DNA of 64,000 nt from Onchocerca volvulus (lineage: Eukaryota > Nematoda > Chromadorea > Rhabditida > Onchocercidae), in NCBI GenBank assembly GCA_000499405.2, contig HG738137.1, positions 9,659,459 through 9,723,458 of the forward strand. The letters run 5' to 3'. The notes beneath the pieces are model-generated. The model was not told the DNA's origin. It did not search any database and saw nothing but the letters and a program-made list of their open reading frames with translations. Below, in pieces: positions 1 through 13,919 of this stretch (positions within the stretch are counted from its first letter, which is position 1; the number at the start of each line of letters is the position of its first letter). The translations under genes were made by a program, and so were the position numbers.

Positions 1-2410
1 ATTCATTTTCTTCCGTGTACTAGTTAATATTATTTAAAATGTTAGTTATTTGCTCAAAATTGTCATTCATGAACCTTTCGATTTTTTTTTTAATTCATTT
101 TTGGGAGAAAATAGATCGTTATTGATTTTTGAAAAATTTACATTTCATTTTAATTGTATAAAAAGAATAAAGTCACACTTTAATATTACATCATCATAAA
201 CTTTGTAGAAACATTTTCTGTTAATCGGTATTTTTTAACTTCAAAAATAAAATTGGTTTCCTTAAACATGATTGATCTATTTATATTATAAAGTTTTTGT
301 ATGATTTCAGTTTATAATATTTTATAATTTGCAATTAAATTTGATATTTTCACCCATCAATCAATGTAAAACTATTAAAAAAAAAAATCATTCTGTTTAT
401 TAAATTTTATTTTCAACTTTTTTTCTGATTTTTTATTTATATATTAGAATTTTATTTGAAATGAATCATTGCAATCAATATTTAGGAGCATTAGTATACT
501 TTTCATCTCTAATCAAAATTGTATAATGAAATTAATTTTGATTTGAAATTTAAAAGCATATTTCATTCTATTCAATATTTTTATGTATTAAAAAATATAT
601 TCTGCCTGAAAAGATAAGCTTTCTCAGAGATTAATTTTTCACATTTATCATCTATACTTCATTATCGATATTTCTTTAATTATTTACTTTTGGCAGCCGA
701 AGATTTCGATTTCTTAAATCTCATGAATATATGAAGAGTACAAAAAATTTTGAATTAATCATGCAAATGACTTCTATCCTCCGTTTATCTCGAAGCATCT
801 TCAAAACTTTCAATTTTTTGAGAATTTCTCGGCGAATATTGCTGAATTTCTTGCAATTGTCAATTTAAAAAATTCCTTCTTTTCCTAAAAAAAAAAAAAA
901 AAAAATTAATTCATTTTTATGCATTTCATTTGAATAATATAATATCTTTTAACGAGATACACATCCATCGTTCTTTTCATTTTTCCTTTTGCCAACGCTG
1001 TTTTTTTTTTTTTTTTTTCCTATTTTTTTTCTCATTTACATCAAAAATTCTATCAAACGTAGTCACTCTCTCGACATATTCGTTCGAAATTCTCGACAAA
1101 GTTTGTTTATATTTTCTTAGTAATTTGAATTGATATTAATTAGAAATTGATGGAATGGAATGGAATGGAATGAAATTATAATTTCTGAAATGTAATCTAA
1201 ATGATGGGAGGATAATATCTTAATTTAGATGAAAAAAAATATTTTGCAAAGATTCCATATGCACAATTAAAATATCTTTCTTTTCCTTTTTTTTTTTTTT
1301 TTTCATCTTTATCGAAATGTTAATATTCAATCTGAGGAAATTAACAGCTGAATTTTGGAATTGAAAAAGCAAAATTTTCTAATTAGATAGCAAAATAAAA
1401 TGAGACACCCGTAGAGAATTGATTTTAGACTTTCTAACAATTCATTTGGGTAAATGGATGAAACTTTTAGAAAGATAATTGGATAAAAAGTAATAAACTA
1501 AGTTGCTTCCATCCTATCATACAATTTACAAATATCGATTATCATCGAATTATACCATCAGAAAGATTTGTAGAAATTTCTAAAAAATTCAAAAAAAAAA
1601 AAAAAAAAAAGCTTCCTATCGATGGAAATTAATGAATTTGATTTGATTTATATTCGTTCCCTTTTTCCTTACTTTTCCATTTCACATTTCTATTAACAGG
1701 TATGTTTTTTTTATTGGCAAATAAGTTTTTTTTTTCTTTTTTTTTTTTTTTTTAAATAAATACAAATACTTTTTCTGTTGCATTCTGATTCATCTATTTA
1801 ATTGACATTACTCTTCCAGAATGACATCACAGTGTGTCCTTTTTGATGCATTTAAATTTTGGCAAACAAAATTTAATTACTCATCTTATTATTACTCATC
1901 CTGAAATTTGTATTAATATAATGAATCACATTATAAGTGATCAACAAACATCATGCTTTTTGTGATTTTTTATAATTTATGTTATTTTGGCAATAATAAT
2001 TCATTCGTTGAATTTGAAATTTTGTTTTTAAACTCAAGAAATGCGTGAGAATTTCGTTGAGGCAACAGATAGATTCATATTGTTCAGTAAAAATGTGAAG
2101 GTCATCTGTTTATTTATTTATTTGTTGTCCATGTAGCAACTTGTTCAACTTGTTCCCAACTTGTTCTTTGAATTCTTCTGAACGATATGATTTCTCGAGA
2201 TGACTGTCTCCTTCGTCTTATGTAATTTTATCAAATTTTTAAATTGCAGAGAATTTGTTCTTCGCCTTTTCTATGTAAAAGATGCAAATTCTGAAGTGAA
2301 GAATTGGAATTTTTTTCGTCCAAAATTTTTCACTACGAACTTTTCGATTCGCAATTTCTTGAACAGATAAATCAGCTCTTATTATCTTTGCGACAACAGA
2401 ACATTTCTTA
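1..2410. other. Left flank, no gene recognised
   Basis: AT-rich sequence with many A or T homopolymers of 12-20 bases (for example near 887-905, 1001-1018, 1285-1303 and 1592-1610) and a short TGGAA-type tandem run near 1150-1172. Open frames here are short and dominated by Phe and Lys codons from homopolymers. I see no exon with convincing splice sites and no conserved protein. It probably holds the 5' flank of the phosphatase gene that follows. Confidence 0.6.
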
Positions 2411-4288
2411 ATGTCGAGAATAGGTCTGTTCGGGCAAATTTCCGAAGTTACTGATCATTTATTCCTTTCTGGAGCTGGTGTTTTAAAACTTGAAAAATTA
2501 CGTCAAAAGAAAATTTCATGTATTGTAAATGCAACTGTTGAAGAACCATCTACCCATATTCCAGGTAATTATTATTATTTTGTAACATTTAATTTGAGCC
2601 AAATTACATCTAATCAATACAAAAATCGATATTAAATGAGGCATATATCTATTGTATGTTTAGTAATCATTTACAATCAAGCCTAATTTAGCCTCAATTC
2701 CTTCTTGGCTCATATCTATCATTGAATGAATTAATTATTTTTCTTCACTTATGTTTCATCTAATCTTTTTGTTTTATTCATGGTTTGTCAAATAATTTCA
2801 AAAAAAAAAATTTCTAAAACTTTATTTTAGGGATTGATTATTTGAGGATCTCAATAGAAGATAGTCCGTATGCAAAAATAGATCAATATTTTGATATCGT
2901 TGCGGATAAAATCAAATCAGTCAAGGTTAATCAATAAATTTAATTATTTACTCATTTTTTGATTCATTGAAATTGATAATGCTATTTTTGTTAATTAGCA
3001 CTCTTCGTAGCGTTAGTTTTTTTTTGTTTGTTTTGTTGATGGTGGTGAAATTAACTAATCATAATAATTGAAATAAAAGTTTTCCTTTGGAAAATTAATT
3101 TGAAATTTACAATTTAATATGATGTGAATTTTAAATAATTAATTCAAAAATTAAAATAAATCAACATATGAACTTGGATATCGGCCAGATTCGAATTATA
3201 TATATTTATTATAGATCTAACAGTACATGAGCATTTCAGGACAGAGGTGGTCGAACTTTAGTACATTGCGTAGCTGGAGTATCTCGATCTGCAACTTTAT
3301 GCATGATATATTTGGTGAAACATGAACGAATGTCACTACGTCAAGCTTATCATTTTGTCAAATCAGCTCGACCTGTTGTGAAGCCAAATATAGGCTTCTG
3401 GAAGCAGATGATCGAGTATGAGCGTAAATTAAAAGGTTTCAATCTTTTTCGTTCAATTTAATTAATTATTTAATTAATTAATTATTTTACCTAATTTTTG
3501 ATTTAAAATTCAAATGAAGTTTCAAGTTAATAAAAAAAAAAAGAAAGAAAGTTATGAATATCAATTTTTCCTCATTCTGCTATATTTCATTACTTTTATA
3601 TTCATTTGTATGATTCATTTTTATATGAATCCATATTTTATCCTTTTTGAAGCTAAAAATGAAAAATTATCGTTTCGTAATTTGTTAAAGTTTAAATTTA
3701 TTGAAGCATTTACCTGAAATTAACCTGTATTGATTTTTCAGGTTCCAGTTCAGTGCAAATGGTAGAACAAGATGGTATGATACTTCCAGATGTGTACTGT
3801 TCAGAGTTGAAACGGCGATTGATCCAAAATACTTCAGTTCCCTTACCGAAGGGAACTTGTCGAAATATTACAATTACTCAAGTTCCTTTCAAATACTCAC
3901 AGACCTCGTTAGTCATTTTTCATTTACTAATTTAAATGTAGAATAAATAGATGGATAGAAAATGAAATAGAAAAATTTCGAAAAATTTCACAAAATGAAA
4001 GTAAAATAATCATTCCTTTTAGTATTTGTGTTATTGACAAAATTGTTCTTTTCTTATTTTTCCCGAGAGTTACCAAATTTCTTCGTCTATTCCCGGTATT
4101 TCTTTACCTTCTTTTTCAGGACTTTTGCTCGTCCTGTAAGTTCATCGTATCGGCGATCAACATCACCCTCAATTATACCATCACTTTTTTCGCTTCCTTC
4201 ACGACAACATTCACCGATATCAATGTTAGGTCGACGACGTAGTAATGATCTGTTCGATGCTTATCATCCAAGTTTTTCCACATTCTAA
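2411..4288 (+). CDS. Atypical dual-specificity protein phosphatase (DUSP14/18/21-like), 5 exons
   Basis: Exons 2411-2564, 2831-2925, 3240-3435, 3742-3907 and 4120-4288 join in frame with GT/AG borders into 259 residues. The signature HCVAGVSRSA is read across residues 92-101, giving catalytic Cys93 and Arg99. Asp62 in the EDSP segment is placed as the general acid. The downstream RPVVKPNIGFW motif is typical of the small DUSP family, which removes phosphate from phosphotyrosine, phosphothreonine or other substrates in the cytoplasm or mitochondria. There is no CH2/rhodanese MAP-kinase-binding domain, so this is an atypical DUSP. The catalytic domain covers about residues 5-150. The last roughly 110 residues form a Ser/Arg/Pro-rich tail ending near the SFSTF C terminus. 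ATG 2411 is the first Met of the domain and lies at the usual distance from it. Substrate unknown. Confidence 0.9.
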
Positions 4289-4311
4289 TTGTGTTCAATT
4301 AGAAATACAAT

Positions 4312-4371
4312 AATGATAATGATAATGATAATGATAATGATAACGATAATGATAATGATAATGATAATGAT
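4312..4371. repeat. (AATGAT)n microsatellite
   Basis: About ten copies of a TAATGA/GATAAT hexamer, with one interruption (GATAAC), start just after the DUSP stop codon. They probably lie in its 3' untranslated region. Confidence 0.9.
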
Positions 4372-5892
4372 GTCGTTTGATTAACAAAACTTTAATATAA
4401 CAAAACAAAAAAAAAATCAATTCCCGGTATTTTATCATGTTTTAATGCAATTATCAATGATGTAAATGTAATTAATGAAATGATTAATTGGCTAAAATGA
4501 TTCCACCTGCGACAAATCTTTCTCTGATAAACATTATCATATCAGCGGATACATTTGGAAAATTCGGATTACTTCGATCAATTAATTATTGCTATGACGT
4601 CAACTATCAATGAGAACAAAAAAAAAAAAAAAAAGAAAAATAGAAATATTTCGATTAATTAATTCATTTCGTTGACATTGACAATTCTAATCTACAAGTA
4701 ACCAGTTTCTATTCATTCATAATTTCCGTTCTTTTCTGACAATACATCATGTAAATGTTTCATTGTTGAATGATTTATTATCAGATTTTCCGAAGGACAT
4801 AAATTCAAGTTTCAAATATTTTATTCAAATAAACATTTTTTGTTGAAAAAAAAAAAAATGAAATTTTATGAATGAATAATATATTACGATGTATTACATA
4901 TTATTACTTACAAATGCTACTAAATTACATATCATACAAAGAGTTAATTAATTATAGTATACATATTGTCGATTAAAAAAAAAAAAAAAAAAAAATGCAA
5001 AATTTTGAAAATGCTATTATTCATTTCTAAAAAAAGCATTTGTTTGTAAAAATTATGTTTTTTAGTTTTTTCAATTATTAAAAAAATCAATGGAATGCAT
5101 TTGATAATGTAACAGATAAATTTATCAATAAACTGTTATAAGAATTGAAAGCAAATATGAATATGTCGTTCAGATGAAACAAAATATAAAATATATTTTC
5201 GATTTAGAATTTAAAAAAAAAAAAAAACGATATTCTTCAGTGCTGAAATGCTACAATGACATTTTTTTAAAATTATCTTCAATGCTACAATGATAAAATT
5301 ATTCAGGCCTAATTTAGATACTAATGGATGATAGTTTCTTGTAAAAAATAATATTTTCGAAAATTTTCCCAAAATTTTAAAATATATGAAAATATGCCAC
5401 CTTTTTTTTTTTTTTTTTTGATTTTTTGCTGTTTCATCACACCACAAATGTTATAAAACATTAAATTTTGAATTTGTGATTTTCTAAAATATTTAAATCT
5501 TATATTTTAAAATTTGGCAATTTCATTATTCTGCTCAAAATTACGACACATATTATTGATTCCTTACATTCAAAATATTTTATCATTATCTCAAACTGAT
5601 AGTTTAATTATTTTGAGCAAACTGAACAATAGAAACTAATGTTGAAATTAGTGCAAAAATGTGTCGAAAATGTATATAAGGAATTAAACAATTATTTTAA
5701 TTAATTCGAATTAAAAATAATAATAATTACAAAAATAATTAGGGATAGAAAAAAAATAATTTTCACTTCTAATGCAAATAATTAAATCATAAATTGTTCG
5801 AAATAAAACGGATAATAGTTGAATTCATGGCTTTCATGAGAATTACCAAATATTCACTTGCGACATAACTAACATTTCAATTATTCCTCATT
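4372..5892. other. Convergent intergenic region between DUSP and MCTP
   Basis: Holds the 3' ends of both neighbours. An AATAAA-type signal near 4828 could serve the plus-strand DUSP. Homopolymers occur at 4620, 4848, 4976, 5212 and 5402. No coding segment is supported; the minus-strand open frame at 5211-5447 is homopolymer-driven. Confidence 0.6.
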
Positions 5893-8800
5893 TCAATTAT
5901 TTCGAGCATTATTCAGGTGTGAAATGTCACCTGCATTTTGCACCGGAAATTCTTTGTAAGCTTTCTGCAAATTGAATTAAATAAATTAAAATTTTTCGCT
6001 TTCGCTTTTTCTAAGTTTTTAACAGCTGAAATTTCCGCCTTTCTTATTTGTATTTTAAAATGCTTACTCTCTTTTATTTAATTAACTTGGAACTTGTGAA
6101 CTTTTGAATTCCAAAAATGTCTCATTCAAATGCAAATTTAAAAATTTGAATCAAACCGTTTTACACATCCCGATTATTCAAATCTTTCTTCTCTGTATCT
6201 TTTTGACAGAAAAGTATGAATTTTAATTATTTTGTTGCATATGAATGCAAAATGAATTATCAAAGATGAAAATATACATTCATCTCAAATTTTGCGAATT
6301 TTGAAGGCGAAAAATTCATAGTAATCGTAAAAAAGCATACAATTTCGCTGTTGCTTGGAACTCGTGAGAGAAAATCGAGAAGCTCATTATTTGGAATGAA
6401 ATTTGGATTGCGTAATTTCTTCGTGAACTTATTGATACCTGAAATTTTAATTTAGCAAAGACAATTCAGATATTTTGTTAAATAAGATTCTCATACAGAG
6501 AGGCAATTCATAGCTTTTATTTGTTACAACTCTTAGGAAAGTAAAATTAAAATTAATATTTTAAATTCAAGAAAAAAATTTTAATTTTTTAGATTTAAAA
6601 TTGAAAAAAAAAAAGAAAAAAAAAAAGAAAATGCTTACCCCATATCATAATAATCCACCTTAACGGTACAAAATAAAGCAAAATTGTAATAATAGAAAGT
6701 GTTACTATAGCTAACGTTGAAAGATACGGTTGCGTGAAGTTAAACGTACTGAAAATCGCAACGTGAACACGCTTTATTGACGCAATTATTTGTAGAAATC
6801 AATAAAAAATTTTGCAAAAAAAAATTTTTTTAATTTAAAAAAAAGAATAAAGAATAATTGTAAGTTGAATAGAAGTGTGAAAAATTAATGGACTTTTTTG
6901 AAAATTAAAGAAATCAAAAAAAAAAAAATCAATTAATTACTTGCGGATTCGTTCTAGCAACGATGCGATAAAATCCATCGTATTCTGTACTTTAGCCATT
7001 GTATCTTGTAAGGTATTGAAGCGTTCACGGATTGATGATGATGATGATTGTTCATTCTACGCAAAAAAAGTTGTGAAAAGATAGTGGAACGTGGAGTGGA
7101 AATGAAGATTCAGATGAACAAAAGAAAATCGCAAATCAATGAAAGAATTGCGAATACTAAGCAAATACTAGAAACTTTCCTCTAATGATGTCAATAAATT
7201 TTCAAAAAGAGCTTTTTTTATTTTAATTTTTAAATTAGATTTCGCAATTATTGTCAAATAAGTATTTTATTACGTTAATTTATTAGTAAATTACCGTATC
7301 AAAGGCTTCAGGTTCATCATCGGATTCCGAAATAGATTTGCTCCTATTCTCATTGCTTCTCAAATATTTGATTTCACGAGGTCGAAGAAAAAAAAGCAAT
7401 ATAAGAATTGGAAGATGATGAATATGGAAGAAATATACGAATATTATAAATAACTGCAAAAAAAAAAGAGAAATAAAGTTTTTCAGAAGGCTTCAATTTC
7501 TGATAAAATTCAGAAACTTGCCATTTTCAGTAGAAAAACTAAAAAACTAATTTTTTTTTTTGACATTGCTGCACTTTTAATTTCAAAACAATTATATTCG
7601 ATATGAAAAATGAAATTTCAAACTGTTCTTTCGAGATTTTTTTCATCTTCTTCAGGCTTTTAAACTTTTGACTTTTGAATAAAACTGTAACTATAAGAGA
7701 GTTTTTTCAGAAAATTTTAAAAGTTACAGATCTGATGATTATTTTCGATTTTAACATTTGATAGTTTATTTTAAAACTGAAGAAACTATCACTGTTGATA
7801 AGAAAAGTTAAAACATCGATAAATGATAACTTACCTGGGTCGGAAAACCGAAATTAATTTGCAAAAAGAAAATTTAATCCTTATTTGCTAAACTATTTGG
7901 TGCGAAAAAGGATTTGCGATTTTTTTGTAATCTTAACGTAAACTTTCTGGCATCAGCGATCGTATCTCCGGTGACTATGAAACTATCTACCAATTTTATC
8001 TCGATATATTCAATATTTTCTTCTTTTTGGAATAACCCGAATTTTTAACTTTGTCACTTCTATTCCTCTTTTTACCTTTAGCTTCATTTTATTAATGCAT
8101 TATAATTTTCGATTAATTCTGTTATTTAATTCCGTGATTAATACTAAATGAAATATTTATTTCACCTTTTCTACATTTGCATGTCTAGTTTTCCAAATTG
8201 ACCATAACAACGCTCTTATCAACTCATTTCCTAGGAAATTTCTACAGAGTGCCAACAATCTCAGTACTTTTTACTCCTTGATCAACCACTTATTTTTTAA
8301 AATTCAATTCATTTCTGCACTTTCATAAAAATCAAAATTTAAAAAAATTGTCCATTTATCTGTTAAATTCTAAAATTAAAAATTCACTCTACCTAGTAAA
8401 ATAAACTTACTCACCGCAAATGCAAGGATAGAGCGCATTGGTGACTCCCAATCGAAACAACTTTGCACATAATCTCGAATTTGCACCAATAACAAAACGA
8501 ATTCTCGAAGTCTGAAAAATTCGGATATGTTTATATTACTATCTTATCGCATAGAGATGTTGTTAGTTTAAATTTTGTCGAAACCTTGACGAAATATATT
8601 GCTGCAAACTTCAAATAAGTTTGTTCTGTTTAGATGAACTTTTTTCGGAAGATTTAGTTTAATCGGATTTGAAAGGTATGTTTTATCAAATTTATGATAC
8701 TAATTTCTTTATCATTCGCTCTAACTATCCGTTAATTCACATTATTTGGTTAATATCCCACCGTATCAAAATTTTGCGAACCTTGCGTAACTGTTCATGA

Positions 8801-11800
8801 AAAGACGTCGTTTAAATTTTGGATTCGTTTCAATGTATTTACGTTCTCTTGGATTAAAAGTACGAATTGCTGCACGAATCTATAAAATTATCATTTCAGG
8901 AATATTATACCGGAAAATAAAACCGATGCATTTCTGCGTGACTTATAACGCACGATATTCAAATCGCAAATTTATCAATAAAGTTCTAGTGTTTTCAAAT
9001 TCACATAATAATCCTACAATGAAACTCATATTTCGAGTTTTACCGGATTCCAGATGACATCCATTTCTAGCAATATTTGTCCCTTAGCTCGTGTTTCCAA
9101 TTTGCGATCCTTCAAAGCATACCATTTTGGCTCGCAATTTTGAATCTATAAGAAAATGATTACTAATAATATCTAAATTAAATCTTTCTCTTCGATTTCC
9201 TTTCTAATCTTATTTCACCGAATATTAATAATGTTTTTTTGATATTACCTGTAGCAATGGAATCGCAATTTTACCCAAAAATTCTGCTTTCTTATTAGGA
9301 TCTTCATCATAAATTGTTATTTCAAGTATCGAATGAATATCTTTTACTGCACTAAAATATTTCAAATTATTTTTGAAAAATTGAATCGAACTTAAATTAA
9401 ACCCAATAATATTTGTTATATCATTTGAAATATAAATAATTAATTTGATTCTGTTGTATAGATTCAAAAATTTATGTACTAAAGGTCACGAAAGTTAAAG
9501 GTCAGGGAGAAAAAAAGCATCCAAGGATTAATTAAAAAATGACAAAAATTAAAAAACACACAATGTGAAAATTTTATTCCATTCCGGATTGATTGTTTTA
9601 TATTCCGTATGTGTTTGCAACAATGCATTTACCAATTCAACAACCACAAATGGATTACTTTTATTCATTACATCAATTGATGCCAAATTTCGAGCACGAA
9701 ATACTACAAAAATGTTTCCATCTATGAGTTTAATTACCTGTTCAAATACCTTTTTTTTCGGTATTTTCGGCATCTGAGGTAAAATTTGTAATAATTAAAA
9801 GTTGTAGCTTGTGATTGATTCGATTGAATTGCATGATATTATCATCTATCATAATCAGTTTTGATTTGCAACTTTGAAATTTTTTCCATTTTATAAAAAA
9901 AAAAAAGTTTACCTTTCACAACGAGAAAACCAATATCACGAAAGCATTCATGCGTTTTCCACAAACTCTACAAAACATTTAATATTGATAATATCTTCAA
10001 TAAATATTATCGAAATTTAGTATTAAAAAAAAAGAAAAAAAAAATGCTTTACGACATTTCACTCCTGAAAATCATCTTTATCATTCTGAAAATTTTCGTT
10101 GTTATCATCATGTAATGATGAAAAATTCATAGGAAATTGTTGAAATTATCAAAGAATTAAATCAAACTGACATATTTCTCGACGATAGCATTCCTTACAT
10201 CATCACCGGAAAAATCAGACAGATCAATGATCGCATCGGTAGACGATGTACCTGTTACTGATATAAGCACGAGAATTGACCCTAAATTATTCGGAAAAAA
10301 AATTTTTATGACAAAAAATTACATTTGATCGCATCTTTTTAGTCGCATCAATTATTTTTGCATGTTTAACTCACAAAATTTTGATCGATAATTGTATTTC
10401 TTGCTTAATTTTGTATTTTGTCTCGTAATCGTATCTGGCAAAGTTAAAGTTAGTCAGTTAAGAATTTTGTTAGAATAACCAAATTATCAACATTATTCTC
10501 GACGGAATATTAGGATTGCGCCTCTTGGGTACTATAAATAAGCAAAATCGAATGTTAGACCATTTCAAAGATGACAATTTGAAATAATCTAAAATCTGAT
10601 TTAATTCTGTATCCTACATAAAAACTTCCCGCGATAGTTTTCGTTTTAAATTTTTTTTTTTTCAAAATTTTTTTTTTTTCAAGGGAATGAATGATCTATT
10701 TGTTTTTTTTTCTCATTCTCTTCTTTGTATGTTTCTTTTTACGATTGCCAAAAGTAGCGCAAAACGTGTAAGCAAAAATGCTAGATATCTTACCAAAACC
10801 ACGATCAAGATCACAGATCATCTGATTGGGAGTTTCTTTTTCCAAATTGTTTAAATCTAAGCTACATCTGAAATATCAAACGAATCAGTCATTGTTCTTT
10901 CAAAAGTTTTTTTTATCCATTTTGATCAATTTATCAAATAAATAGCTTTCGTATCGTTGGAGGTTGAAATATTCCGGAAGATTTGCTTCTTCCACTTATA
11001 CCTAATCAATAATGCCCATTATTAATTCATTTATAAACTTCGTTTCATCTATTGTTTTGCTAAATTAATTTTGTCTTTCGATTTATATAACATTAAAATG
11101 AAAGTCAAATCATTGTTTTAACGAACTAATAGCAAGTAGAAAAGACAATAAATTTAGGATGACAGCAATGAAATTGAAATTACGAGAAGAAGGGAATGAT
11201 GAAAATATGGGTGAAATCGATGTTGTACTCACAATTTCTCCTCTAACAGCAAGTGAAAAAAATGAGGTAAAAGTATTTTCCGCAAATTTGAAAACAGTGG
11301 AATTTTTGAAAATTTAAAAAGAAACAGAAAAGATTTCAAAAATTAGCTGCAATTTGGCAAAATTTCAAATGATTAATTTCTTCATGATCATCCTCAATGA
11401 ACCTGAATATGATTTAATTTCAGTTCTTAAAAAAAGCAACACGTGGAATAATTTGTAAACGACCGAAAAGAACATCTCAAAGAGGTATGTGTCTTCTTTA
11501 ATTTTAATCAATTTTCTCTTTTCAAAACTTCGTCTATCTCATATTTTCGAATTAATTTGTCTTTTGACATTTTGCATAAAATTTGCATAATTTGCAAAAC
11601 TTAGCTATCTTTTTATATGTTTTCTTCTTTTTTTTTTTTTTTTTTTTTCTGAAAATGAATGAATAAATTGCTAATTTTTTTCACAAAATTTCAATTTCAT
11701 TATTATCATTACCAAATTTTCTCGTATTTGATTTTCTTATTTACATTTAATTACTGTATAATATGATTATAATTAAATGCATATGATTTAATTACTGTTA

Positions 11801-13919
11801 ATTCCAAGCCAAATAAATAGTTTATTTGAAAAATAATATGAAACCTTCCAATTTCCAAATTCGTTTTTTTATCAATAACCATCATTTCAAGTATATGTTT
11901 TGGTTCGTCGAACATATGTAAATCGAATTGTTCTAGCCATTTCGGATTAGAACTACGTATTACATGCTATAAATCCGGCAAAAGTTTATTATTATTTATT
12001 ATTCGATTATTATCATATTCATAAAAAAAGTTCATTTTCCATGACATTGGGAATTGAAAAATTAAATAATTTCAAAGCTCTAATCATTAGCAATTGGGAC
12101 AAAATTTGATGTAATTGGTACCCTGCTTTTATATTTTTCGCTTCCAAGTTTAAATTTTACAAACGGATCTGGGTATTTATTTTCAGAGCAATTTGGTATC
12201 GCCAAATTTCGCCCTTCGATTAAAACAATGTTTGCAACTGATGACCAAACTTGTGTTACTGTAAAATGATTTTATTCATTCATTTTCAAAAAAAAAAAGG
12301 ATAAGTTTTGAAAAAATGCTGAATGCAATGCTTTTTAAAAGTGTGTAAACTTACAAATTCTTTAAAATTATCAAAATATAAATTAATTTATAAGTTATGG
12401 AATAATTTGTAAAAATAGAAAAGCGAAAAGAGAAAATTGATTAAAATTAAAGAAGACACATACCTCTTTGAGATGTTCTTTTCGGTCGTTTACAAATTAT
12501 TCCACGTGTTGCTTTTTTTAAGAACTGAAATTAAATCATATTCAGGTTCATTGAGGATGATCATGAAGAAATTAATCATTTGAAATTTTGCCAAATTGCA
12601 GCTAATTTTTGAAATCTTTTCTGTTTCTTTTTAAATTTTCAAAAATTCCATTGTTTTCAAATTTGCGGAAAAATACTTTTACCTCATTTTTTTCACTTGC
12701 TGTTAGAGGAGAAATTGTGATTACAACATCGATTTCACCCATATTTTCATCATTCCCTTCTTCTCGTAATTTCAATTTCATTGCTGTCATCCTAAATTTG
12801 TCTTTCTTACTTTCTGTTAACTTTTTAAAGCAGTTAAAACTTTGGTTTTCATTTTATGGGTAACTTACTGAAAAAGTCTTAATTGACTAAGATCAATAAG
12901 AGCGCCACCCATATAATCATCATTTGCCCAACGATCATAATCATATACATCCATGTAAATTGGTGTAGTTGGATCGTCTATTAATAAAGTAAATTCTTCG
13001 TCCCAAACTGGATCCAAACTTTTGTAAATTATTGAACTTTTGAAATAAGTTCGATCTTTATATTTAAATTTGATATATGGATCACTACTTCCTGCAAAAT
13101 TAATCCAAAAAAATGAACCTTATTTTTAATTTTTAAGAAAGATATGGAAAATTTAACTAATTTATTAAATTATTGAGGCATAATAATTAAAAGAATTAAA
13201 ATATTTCAAGCCATCATTGATTGGATCGACCTGAAGCATCTCGAATCACCAAATTGTGTCCTTCTTTCAAACATATTCGTACCGAAAATGTTACATAAAC
13301 TTCCATACCTGGATTTTTCATTAAAGTTCTCTTTTGTTCATTTGTTGTCTGTAAAGAAAATAAGTTGAGTAACTTGGCAAACAAATTTTTTACAAGTTCT
13401 TTAGCAGTGAGTTTTAAATTATATTTAAATCGATTGATTGACTATTTATATGCATCAAGAAAATAAATCTTCGAGAATCATCAAAAAATTTAATGCTTAG
13501 GTTAATCAAATTGATCGACAAATATATGTTAAAAATATTATTTATCATTATAAAAGATGGATAAAATATTTCATTTCATCAGTTTTTTAAAGAATATCGC
13601 TTTTTTTTCAATAAATTCAATTCTGAAGCATTAAAAAAAAAAGTGCCAATTTATTCTGGGATTATTTCGAAAAGTACAAAACTTCAAAGAAACAATCAAT
13701 TCTCACAAGTGATGATGTAATCGAAGCGGATGACATGTCACCTGCTTCATCAGCTGAACTACTACCTTTCTCCTTAATTCTTCGATATCGTCCTTCACTT
13801 AAATCTTTCTTGAAGACACCTTTTAATAGCGACGAACTCATCGCAAAACTATAAATGAAATTGCGATTGAAATTTTCGACAAATTCTTCCCGACAAATAT
13901 TGATCAGATGATAATTCAT
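5893..13919 (-). CDS. MCTP: multiple C2-domain and transmembrane-region protein, 20 exons
   Basis: Minus-strand exons: 13841(or 13919)-13707, 13348-13231, 13091-12869, 12791-12683, 12524-12464, 12258-12122, 11966-11845, 10867-10794, 10281-10172, 9967-9913, 9703-9562, 9351-9249, 9145-9044, 8879-8782, 8511-8415, 7453-7295, 7056-6941, 6748-6639, 6438-6341, 5964-5893. All phases match, giving 746 aa from Met 13841 or 772 aa from Met 13919. Three C2 domains lie at about residues 60-160, 217-330 and 370-470. The MCTP C-terminal block follows ([11 protein letters not shown]1 near 558-587, [19 protein letters not shown]2 near 664-690, [13 protein letters not shown]). C2A keeps the DASGSSDPY and DYDRWANDD aspartates; C2B and C2C keep fewer. 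Known MCTPs are ER-anchored calcium or lipid sensors acting at presynaptic terminals and membrane contacts. The upstream start is uncertain because further 5' exons could exist. An inverted copy of exons 4-5 sits in intron 7. Confidence 0.93.
11150..11523 (+). repeat. Inverted-duplication arm 1 (copy of MCTP exons 4-5 in antisense)
   Basis: Read on the plus strand, this 374-bp block matches the reverse complement of 12425-12799 with three differences that I can count: an A/C change that turns Ile into Leu in the copied exon, a one-T indel and a G/A change in the intron. The copied exons keep their reading frames and splice borders but face away from the gene. It lies inside MCTP intron 7 (11844-10868). 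Confidence 0.92.
12425..12799 (-). repeat. Inverted-duplication arm 2 (contains the functional MCTP exons 4 and 5)
   Basis: The partner arm, 375 bp, carries exon 4 (12791-12683) and exon 5 (12524-12464) in the gene's own orientation. Their phases fit the flanking exons 3 and 6, so this is the working copy. A loop of about 900 bp separates the arms and holds exons 6 and 7. Confidence 0.92.
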
